Shown: in pieces, positions 53,901-64,000 of the stretch
Position numbering within the stretch: position 1 is the first letter of the stretch
How the letters are laid out: each line of letters starts with the position of its first letter
Source of the DNA: Onchocerca volvulus
Taxonomy: Eukaryota > Nematoda > Chromadorea > Rhabditida > Onchocercidae
Assembly (NCBI GenBank): GCA_000499405.2
Contig: HG738140.1
Span: forward strand, 3,792,465 to 3,856,464
Direction of reading: 5' to 3'
DNA: 64,000 nt
Translations under genes and position numbers: made by a program
Notes under the pieces: model-generated
Seen by the model: the letters and a program-made list of their open reading frames with translations, nothing else
Told to the model about the DNA's origin: nothing
The model's database searches: none

Positions 53901-56900
53901 AGCAAGTAATTTTTAATATAATTATTTATTTTCTTTTAATAATTACTAATTCCATTTATAAATAGCATAATTGTCTTTTTTCGTTTAATATATCTATCGA
54001 TAATATTATATTTTCTTTTTTTTTTTTTTTTTTTTGTTACATATTTCAGTATCAATCAGCCATTAAAGTCTGTTCGTTAATTTGTTAGTTTATTAAATTT
54101 GATTTCGAATTAATCAAACATTAATATTAATATTGATTTATCTCATTGTAAATTATTTCATATTTGTACCAAAATTTAAAAAAAAAATGAGCATTTTTAA
54201 ACTTAATCAATTTTTAAAAATAAATTTTTTCGTCTTTTCTTTATTTTTCATTGGTAAGTATTTTATCATGCTACAAATCTCGTTGAAATTCAATGGAAAA
54301 AAATACATACAATTATATCATTTTCATCTTCAAATACATTATTTTGCATTTTGTATTTGAATAAATTGGAAATATTTTTAAATTTTATGAATTTCAATAA
54401 AAATTTTCATTTTAATTAATGACGATTTCACTTTTTTATAGTGATTCTCCACAATTAACAATGGCTTTGCCTATGCAACATATTGGAACTAATGATGTTC
54501 ATTTTACGCCACCAATGACCTATAAAACAGCAGGTGGCAAACCGCTCTTACAGGTAACTAATTAATTGATTAATTAATTAGTAATTCAGTATTATTTCGG
54601 GTAAACAAAACTGCTTTTTAAGTCCTGATTCTTCAATAAATTAATGAGTTGCGTAATGTTTACAAATTTTACTTTAAACTATTCTCGACGAATTTATGTT
54701 TTGATATTTTTGAAATTTCTTGAAGAAAATGCTATTTTAGAAGTGATGCAAATTATTAGGTATTTTATTCGATAAAATTATTAAATTATATTGCCTAATT
54801 TTGAAATAAATGAGTAAAATTTTAAAGGAAATTAAAAATTAAAAATTTTATAAATGCAATCAAAAGACAAAATAATAAAGAATAAAGAAATATGTTTAAT
54901 TATATTAATTGTGAAAAGAAAAAATTTTAACTTGAATTGAAATAATCATTTTTTCATTCTTTTTTTTTTAAATTTTCGTTAATTTTTAATTCTTAATTTC
55001 TTTTATAATATCACTCATTATTTGATTGATTATTTCAATTCTAATATTTTGAAGTAAAGTAAAATCACTTCGTTTATTACAAAAATTTTTATGTCACAAT
55101 AAGGCAAAAGTGAAAGTTTGAAAGAAATGAAAGATTAATGATCAAAACAATAATTTAATATGAATTTTACATTTTGTTTTCGTCAAATTATGTCTTCAAT
55201 CGATAAATGTCGAATGTCAAAGGTCCCCATTTTAATGTTTACTACTTTTTCGAAACATAGTTAAAATTTAACTCGAGCTAATTAAACAATAATTTAATTT
55301 ATATGAGTGATAACGAGTGATATAAGTGATAAAAATCTTTTTAACTCTTCATTATTTTAAATGATATCGATGATAATTTTTATCAATAGTATTTAGCTAT
55401 TATGATCGAAATAATGATAAAATTTTATCAAAAACATTTTTCATGATTAAATAACGTTGTCACGTATTAATACAAGCACAGTAATTAATATAATATAATA
55501 ACGTGGAATACAACATCTTTTTGTACAATTTTATATAGTACACAATTTATTGTATTCGAATAATTAATTTAACTAATAGTATCAAAATTAAAATTGCAAA
55601 AAATTTTTACTTCAATTTGCATTTAATATTTACTCAAAATGGTTGCAAAAATTTATTTTAATTAAAATAATTAAAGAATTTCAAAGTATTATGTTAAATT
55701 AATCATTAAAATTTATCATTAGCGGCAAAATTTGCAAATATATTAAATATATAAAATATCCTAAGCTTTTCAGCAACTATAAATTAAAAATTTATTGGAT
55801 GATGCAAATTTTGTTAAATCTCAGAATTTTAATCGTGATTTAAGTTTTATTTTTGGTTTAAAATATTCAAATAATAAAGCTTATTAAAATATCATTCAGG
55901 GAACTGGAAAAATTCAATGAACCAATATGAATTTGTTAAATTCAACAATTGATCTCTTCTTTCTTGCAATTTGACAACAAAAAATTATCATAATTAGATT
56001 GATATTAACGATTGATATCATCATTATTGAAGTAATTATACAAATGAAAGAAGGAAAAATAAGTTATAAAAACTATCCAAAATTACATTAAAAGACTTAA
56101 ATAAATATAAAATAGGAAAATTGAGAAAATAGTTTCAACAAAGATTAGCAAAGAAAATTGCAAAACATGAATGGTAATAAAATTATCATAATTAGATTGA
56201 TATTAACGATTGATATCATCATTATTGAAGTAAGAATCCGGCAAAGGAGGGAGCTAAAAAAAAATTAGCTAAAAAAAAAGCTAAAAATTAAATTTTGAGT
56301 CCAAGTAATGAAATACTAAAATTCTGGTTGAAAAATTCGATTTAAAATATGACTTTCCTATTAATAAGAAATTTTTTTTTTGATTTTTATTTCTAAGTAA
56401 TTTATCAAAATTATTCGATATGTATAAAATCAAATAATTCATTTTTTTTTTCCTGCTATCAAATCTTTAATTTCATTTTCTTTCTGTTTTTCCATTTAGT
56501 ATAATATTCGATATTTTAATCTTTTTATAATTAAAATCAAAAAATTGAAAATAAAACCGGAAATTTTAATAAAGCAAAAAAATTTGAATTTATAATTATC
56601 ATTTCAAGAATTGTTTTAGTGGTGGCGACGAAGGACATCATTTGAGCAAATTCTTATTTTGCTTACTATTATTATGGCTACAACAATTATTATATTATTG
56701 GCTTTATTTTTACCATTAAATGATAACTGCAAGTTTATTTTATTTGTTTATTTCTCATTAGATGAGTAAACAATATGAAGAATTATTTGATTGTTTTAAA
56801 ATAATTTTTTATTTGTTTAAATTCCGATTATTTAGAGAAGTACCTAAAAAATTCAAAATAAAAATTATTAATTAGTAGTCACGATTTTCTGAGCAAAGAA

Positions 56901-59900
56901 AAATTCAATTACAATTATAAAAATTATTTTGTAAAATTGATCTTCTAAGCTTATTGATTCAAAAAAAAAAAAAAAAGAAGAAAAAATGAAATCTGCGATA
57001 CTTGCTAAAAAGTTCTTTCTATTGTGTCTTATTTGACGTAACATTTATCATTTAAAAATTATTAAATTGGATGATTTTTTCGCATATTATATTTAAAAAA
57101 TTTGTTAATATTTTCTTTTATCATTAAATTTTCTTTTTTCCTTTTTTTCAGATTTGAAAAAAAGTGATTTGAATAATGCTGAGAATTTAAAAATATATGA
57201 AGATATAGAAAAACGGGTATGCTTAACAAAAGGTTGCGTTCAAGCAGCAAATAATCTTGTAAGAATTCTTTTTCTTTTTTTTTTTTTTAATTTTTCAAAA
57301 ATTTTTAATTGACAACGATTAAACTAGCAATTTTGATTATTATGAAACTTACAAATTCATTTACACTTACAAGTAAATTTGCAAATTTTACTTCAAAATT
57401 AGACATTTTAATATAAATCTAATTGTAAAAGTTTTAATACTTTGAAAGAATTTGGTTTAAAAAATCATATTTTAGAAAGATTAAATTTGAAATATTAATA
57501 ATTAGTAATATTTCTAGTCCATAAAAATATCATTGATAAGAGTTTATGAGATTGTTATCATTTTATTGTTACTATCTTAATTTTTTCACTTTAAGCAAAT
57601 GATTTTAAAAGATTCTTATCACTTCGTTTTTGCTTATAGAATGCTTAATTAAAATTTGAAAAAAATCGGCAATCCTAATTTGTAGCAAATATGTTAAACC
57701 CAAATTGTTTACTAAATTTGGTTGTTTACACCATTCGATTTTTGTTTATCTTATGATATGTTTATGAAAGATTCGAATGTCAAATTGTATTGTTTTTATC
57801 CAATTCCATTAGTCAGATCTATCTAATGGATCATATTTTATCATAATTTTGTTTTATCTTTTCGTTCATATAAAATAACTGATTTTATCATTGATAAAGT
57901 GATCATTGATTGACATGATCAATAGTATGATTATTAAAAGTAATTATTGATTAAAATGATAAGAAACTAATCCGTTATCATTAAAATTACAAGTAAAATA
58001 ATTCTTAACGATAATTATTGCATTTTAAGTTAATGGCAATGAATTTTTCGGCTAATCCATGTGACAATTTTTTTGAATATGCATGTGGTCAATGGAATCG
58101 TGATCATATGATACCAGATGATATGTTTGCTTATGGTACATTTTCATCACTCAGGGAAAATGTTCGACAACAAATGAGAGGTAATATTGATTGATTTTTT
58201 TTTTTTTTTTTTAAAACCATCATCAGAAAAGAAAAGGTTAAAGATTAAATTCTTAACTACTCATATACATTTTAATAAATATATTAACTTTTGAATAAAA
58301 TAATTACTATCAAAACGTAAGATTATTATTACTAACTTGTTAGCTATAAAGAATAATTACTAATTTTTTAATGATCTAAATTAATCAATTTTTCAATATT
58401 ATCTTTTTTTTGCAGTATTATTGGAAACAAATGTAGCACCAAAATCGATATCAATTGAAATGACACGTATTGCTTATCATACGTGTATGAATACTAGCAA
58501 ACTTGAAACACTTAAATCATCGTATGTTTATTTTGTTATTTCATTAATTTGAAATCATTTTTTAATGATTAATTCATTTATGACTTAATTTAGAGCGTAA
58601 GTTGTTTTAAAATATCCGTAACACAAGTGATATACAATGATATCGGCTATTAAGAAAAAGATAAGGATGCAGAATTCCGATAGCTATTAAATATGCTTGA
58701 TAGATTTTAAAATTGTTTCATCTGAATTTTTTTTTTTTTGGATTCTTTTTTTTTTTCTTTTTAAATCAATGAATCACCTTTATTAGGTAATCTTTGATAT
58801 TAGTTATTTTTCTAACAAACATTTTTTCCTTCTTTATCACTTATTATAGATAATAATGAGATTATGAAATTTTAATTCCATTAAAGTAAACTTTCAATTG
58901 ATGTAATGTTATAACATGGCAATATTGATTTATCTGATGCTAGAATATTATTTTAGCAATGTGTTTTCATTTCTCATTTGAAACTTGAATTAAACCACTA
59001 TTTTTAATCGATTAATGAATTATATGATTTAATTAATCATTATCGAATATATAATTAATATTCAGACAATTGTTATCAGCACTTCGCCAATTAGCTGATT
59101 GGCCATTATTGAATAATAACAGTGATTGGGATGATAAATCATTTAATCTTACATACATGTTGGCTACATCTCGTCGATATTTTGGAAATGAAATTTTTTT
59201 TCAAGTTTATGTTTATGCAGATGCTAAAAATACGACAAGAAATACTCTCTATGTTTGTTTTCATTTTTTTTTAAAATTATATTCAATTCCAATGAATAAA
59301 TACGAAACTAGATCTGAATCATATTTCTCTTTAATTTCAATTGATAAAGTAAAAAATTTAAATCAAAAGGTTTATAATTTATTGATCAAAATGATATTTG
59401 TAAAAATGAATTTTAGTGCAACTAAAACTTAGTACAATTAAAATAAGAAATAAATATCATAGTGAATAAATATCAGAAGGTCATTTCGATTAGTTAATCG
59501 TTTCCAGATGTATCTTAATTTTATGTGAAATGAAGAATGAACTTTTTTTGAAATTTAGAACTGCAATTAATCTTAGCGAATTTAGCCAATAAATCATAGT
59601 CTTTTGCAACAAAAATTTAAAAACTATTTTGTGTAATAATTTGCAGCAATAATTTAAAAATTGCAAAATTTATTAGCTAAAAGCTAATAAATTGATAATC
59701 GAATTGGATTAAAATTGAAAATTTGTGCTAGAAATTTAAATTGAAAATTAGAACAATCAAAATTTAAAATTTAATTTCGTGTTCCAAAATTTAAATAATA
59801 TTCTTTTTCACAATTTTTTATTTTTAATTTAAGCTATCATAATGGAATGCGTGAAAGTTTAGAGTTATTATCAAAACTGATTAAATTTCAGTTAGATCAA

Positions 59901-62900
59901 GGAGTACTTGGATTAGGTCGTGGATCGCGTGATTATTACCTCAATGCAACAATGTTTGCGAAACATTTGAATGCATACAAGAAATATCAACTTGATGTAA
60001 TCAAATTACTTTTGGATGATGCTAATATAAACTATGATTTATCACAACTTATCAGTGATCTCAACAATCTTATCGATTTTGAAACAAAATTTGCCGAGGT
60101 AAAATGTTTTTTTTTTTCTTTTTTAATGTATTTGCTAATGATATGTCACTATTATTTTTCACTTTTCACTTTTTTTTTCGACAATGAATAATGTGAAACT
60201 TTTATCGAATAAAAGAAGCTAAAAAAAAAAAATAGTTCATTTTTTATTATCCGATATCTGAAATGAATGATAAAAATGTTAAAAATTATAGGATCAAAAA
60301 AGTTCTAAAAAAATGCTATGATAATAAATAATTCACATATAATGCTGTTTTAATAGGATTGATAGTATTATAATTGAATGGTTAAATGATAAATGATTAT
60401 TAATATTGTAATTGACATTGATAGTATTGTAATTGAATGATTAAATGATCATTTTAATAGGACTGATATTATAAATGATTGAATGATTAAGTGATAATGA
60501 TTAAGTGATGATGATTATCATTAAATTATAATGATTGATAATGATTAATTATTATATATACTACCAACATTCTTATCATCTATATCTATTATTCATTTAA
60601 TGATAAATAATCATTAATTAAGATTAGTTATCAGTCACCTCTTGTCAGCGACAACAAGCAAAATAAATTCATAAAATGATAACGAAAAAAGAAAAAAGAA
60701 ACAGCAAGTTTGTTAAAATATAAAAATAAACAAAATAAAAGTTCAATGTCAAACAATTTTTCGAAAGCAATCTATATATATATATATGTATTAAGAAAGT
60801 CAAATTGATTAATATGATAAAAATTTTATCGGATGTGATAATTTCAAATTAAATTAAATATTTTATCATTTAGACTGTAGTACCAGAAGATGATAGGCGT
60901 AATAGTACCCGATTATATAATGCAAGAACGATTTCAGATCTATATACATTACTCCCAGAGGTTTATCATTGTTTCTTTTTTTTTTCTCTGTCCTGAAAAT
61001 TCTTAAAAATTTTCCGTCATTTCAAATATTGATTTAAAAATAAAATATATGAAAGATGAATATCAAATGCACAGTTTGAAAGAAAAATTCTTGAAATCGA
61101 TAGACTTAAATATACATTTAACAATTACTATAATTTGTATTTTTTTTTTGGAATTGATAAATTTCAATCGGAAGTGATAAATTTAAATCAAAATTACCAA
61201 GTTCAAAAGTACGTGTAATATTATAATTTAATATTTGATTACATGAAAAAAGTTTTTTCATTTCGTCATAAATTTTTTTAGATGGAATGGCTAGGTTTCT
61301 TTTATGAAATAGCACCAAAATCGATTCATGGTATAATTAATAATGATACACAAATAATTGTCGGTGAAATTGATTATATGCACAATATGGGAATGCTTAT
61401 TAATAACAGTAGCAATTATTTGTTGGCAAATTATATTTTCTGGCGAATCGCACATTCTTGGGTTAAAACATTGGATGGACGATATGAAGATATCAAACAG
61501 GTAACTAATTACTAATTACTATCATGTTTTCAGGATAACTTATTCCGACAATATATTATATGATAGTAATAATAATAAATCATTTTAACATTTAATAAGC
61601 AGCATCATTTTTATAAAAATTTGAATCAAATTTTTTAAAGTGAATCACAATATGTCAAGAGAAAGAACATATTAGGTAAAATGACTTATCTTTTAAACTT
61701 TTCTGCATCACTTATATACTTACATATATGAATAATTAAACTGTTACTGACTTACTAGTATTAAACGTAAATTAAATTCTTATTTGATTATTGTATAAGA
61801 TAAGGTGTTCAGATTTCTATATTGTAACGGAGGCAAATCTTGGCGGGAAAATTTTATTGATTGATTCTTTGTCTATATTATAAGGTAGAATAAGTTAGAT
61901 AATATCATGATTGCAGTTGATCGCTTGGTTGTGGTAGAGATAAACTGAATATAGATGAGTTGGATTGAATTGATCGGTATTGATTGTCAAATAAATTGAG
62001 TAATTGTTGAGTTGATTGATTGAATAACCACTGATAACTATTCAGTAATTATTGATCCGATAACCGCTAATTCGTTTTTGTATCAATAATTCCTAGGCTT
62101 GTATTAGGCAGTAATTTACAACATGTTATACAAAGGATTTGGTTTATCAGCACAAAGGATAAGAGATTAGACAATGCTTACAATTTTAAGCAATGCACAC
62201 AAGCTTTAGTCCTTAAAAAAATCCAAATAATTAACATGATTTGCAACATTTTAAACAATGCATGCAATCTTTAGCAGATTAGAAGAGAACGAAACAAAGA
62301 TTTTTGTATCAAACTAAAGGATGAGATGTGCAAATATGATTCATTTGATTGAAAAATATTACAAATTTTTATTATACAAATACTTCGATTATTCTATCAT
62401 ATTTAAATTATATAATATCTCGGTTTTACCGACATGTAGATTTCATTAGATGTTCATTTAATGTTTTTTTTTATTTTAATTCAAAGTATATTTATAAAAC
62501 TTTTTTGTTATGTCTTTTATTTAATATCAGAAGTAAAATTTCAAATATTTGCAAGGTTTTTCTACGGGTATTAACTGGTCAGCAAACCAAATCACCACGA
62601 TGGAAAGAATGTGCCCAGGGAACAATAAATTTATTACCATTGGCCGGTGGAGCACTTTATGTCCGGGAACATTTTGATTCTACCGATAAACATGAAGCCT
62701 TGGTTAGGCAATGTTTTTTTTCTTTTGTTTTTTTCTTCCTATTTTGACTAAAACTAATTAATTTTTTTTTTTTTTTTTGTTCTTCGATGCGCAATTTTTT
62801 TTTCTTTTTTGTTCCCAAAACTAGTAATTAATTAACAAACAACTGTACTTTCAGTTTCTTTCTTTGTCGGTACGATTTATCATTTAAATTTTTACGAAAT

Positions 62901-63926
62901 TCTTTGAAGAATTTATCAGAAAAACTGTTCGTCTCTAACAAAATTTAGCAAAAAAATATTCGTCTTTAACAAAATTTGGCAAGAAAAAAACCATTCTTCG
63001 CTAACAATTTAAGATTTTATCAGTTGTACTTTTTCTGTGCAATTCATCGTTCAAATTTGAAAAATTTAAAATTTTAGGGATTTTTTGAAAAATTTAGAAA
63101 TAATTTCAGATTTATTAGTGCCATTCATTTTTATTTTTAATCTTATTTAAGTATATCTGTTTTCTTATCTAATATTTCGAATTATTTGTTAAATATTTTT
63201 ACTTCTTAATGTAACCATGCTAATTTTATTAATTCTATTTTGTTTGTTTTTGTAATCAAATAATTTGGAAAAATATTATGCAAAATTTTTGCAGCGAATG
63301 ATTGTAAATCTTCAAGAGGCATTCAAAGAATTAGTTGATGAAAGTGATTGGATGGATGATGAAACAAAGAAAGTTGCAATTGAAAAGGTTTTTGAATAAT
63401 TGTAATTTTTATTATGCCCGAGATTAATTGCAAAATTCGGAGGATATAAGTAAAAAAATAAATCGATAAATAAGTATATAAGTAAATGCAATATTTATTA
63501 TTGTGATCATAGATTATTGTGTGAATAAAAATATCATATGCTGAAAAAAGAAAAACGGAAAATCTATTTTCCATTCCATTATCAAATTATGAAACTACAA
63601 TAAAATATCTAATTTTAATTAAGAAATGAATTATATTACATAACATACAGTATCATTGTAAAATTATACAAAACAATTTCATTTTGATATGATAAAAAGA
63701 GAAAAAGAAAATATATCTTCGAAAGATCATCTTTGTGTATTATAAAATTACAATATTAATGAAACAAAATATTCCGTTTAAATAATGAAAGAAGAGCTTG
63801 TTTAAATATTGCTCAAAATTTTGAAAAATAAAAATCTGCAAATTTTAGGCGGTCAGTATGATTAACAATATTGGATATCCTGATTTTATCAACAATTATA
63901 CAGCACTCGATAAACATTATGAAAAA
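50950..63926 (+). CDS. M13-family (neprilysin-like) zinc metallopeptidase, 3' part outside the window
   Basis: This is a type II membrane peptidase that would cleave peptides outside the cell. Thirteen in-phase exons give 575 residues so far (the family is about 750): 50950-51071, 54442-54553, 56620-56728, 57152-57258, 58030-58180, 58416-58521, 59066-59252, 59892-60098, 60874-60960, 61282-61500, 62556-62702, 63295-63387, 63849-63926. A cytoplasmic N-terminus of about 85 residues ends in WWRRR, followed by a transmembrane helix at about 89-111. Family landmarks are VCLTKGCVQAA, NPCDNFFEYACGQW (about 159-172), GSRDYYLN and RWKECAQG...LAGGALYV. Several NxS/T sites fit an extracellular domain. 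The HExxH and GENxAD zinc motifs would be encoded beyond 64000, so activity cannot be judged. Introns 1 and 2 are long (3.4 and 2.1 kb). The third intron appears to be GC-AG. It cannot be matched to one paralogue. Confidence 0.92.
53784..53797. other. Perfect 14-base GC-rich palindrome in intron 1 of the M13 gene
   Basis: CCGGGATATCCCGG stands in very A/T-rich DNA. A related CCGGGATGGGATATC lies at about 51462-51476 in the same intron. Its function is unknown. Confidence 0.4.
55981..56233 (+). repeat. Exact 55-bp direct repeat, 198 bp apart, in intron 2 of the M13 gene
   Basis: The copies at 55981-56035 and 56179-56233 both run from AAAATTATCATAATTAGATT to ATTATTGAAGTAA and are identical as read. 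The DNA between them is not repeated, so this is a dispersed pair and not a simple tandem duplication. Confidence 0.85.
60348..60475 (+). repeat. Imperfect duplications in an M13 gene intron
   Basis: TTGATAGTATTRTAATTGAA followed by TGRTTAAATGAT occurs at 60359-60390 and 60418-60449, with TTTTAATAGGAYTGAT flanking on both sides. The DNA following to about 60540 is GAT/AAT-rich simple sequence. Confidence 0.7.
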
Positions 63927-64000
63927 GTAGGAATTCATTTTTTTTTTTCTTAAATCATTTTTTTTTTTCACTTTTGCTTCATTTTTAATGAACAGTTTCA

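Noticed and set aside
1..64000. CRISPR array, bacterial operon, rRNA, tRNA, spliced-leader RNA or Wolbachia-derived insert
   Set aside because: None was seen by eye on either strand. A covariance-model search would be needed to exclude degenerate tRNAs.

Overview
The window is nuclear DNA from a nematode, most likely a spirurid/filarial-type one. It is very AT-rich. Genes are cut into many short exons flanked by GT...TTTCAG introns, and intergenic DNA is dominated by homopolymer A/T runs. The protein-coding genes sit at the two ends and in the middle. No bacterial insertion, CRISPR array, rRNA or tRNA was recognised.

Layout. (1) 1-2.88 kb: low-complexity AT-rich DNA with a short G-rich minisatellite. 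(2) 2.88-3.34 kb: a tentative two-exon small gene on +. (3) 3.90-24.68 kb, minus strand: a complete gene of about 51 exons for the nuclear-pore basket protein TPR/Megator/Mlp, modelled at about 2,259 residues. One intron carries a 2.1-kb Helitron (15067-17164) with recognisable termini and a decayed Helitron replicase/helicase N-terminal relic. (4) 24.68-26.02 kb: a 1.3-kb divergent intergenic region with probable trans-splice acceptors next to both start codons. (5) 26.02-33.05 kb, plus strand: a complete 19-exon gene for the DNA2 nuclease-helicase, modelled at 1,009 residues with every exon junction in phase. (6) 33.05-50.95 kb: an 18-kb gene-poor stretch with a second, short non-autonomous Helitron (35069-35576), a decaying ~230-bp tandem repeat, a 36-bp minisatellite and a 50-bp minisatellite. 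(7) 50.95 kb to the right edge, plus strand: the first 13 exons of an M13 (neprilysin-family) type II membrane metallopeptidase. The zinc-binding catalytic exons lie beyond the window.

The genes do not form one pathway. TPR and DNA2 are divergently transcribed neighbours that both act in the nucleus (pore basket/mRNA export and Okazaki-fragment/end-resection processing), so a shared regulatory region is possible but not shown. The M13 peptidase acts outside the cell.

The least ordinary signals are the two Helitrons, which share termini and internal modules, and the periodic repeat arrays in the gene desert. I found no convincing new multi-gene system. Exon models were built by hand from splice consensus and reading-frame continuity and have not been checked against transcripts.
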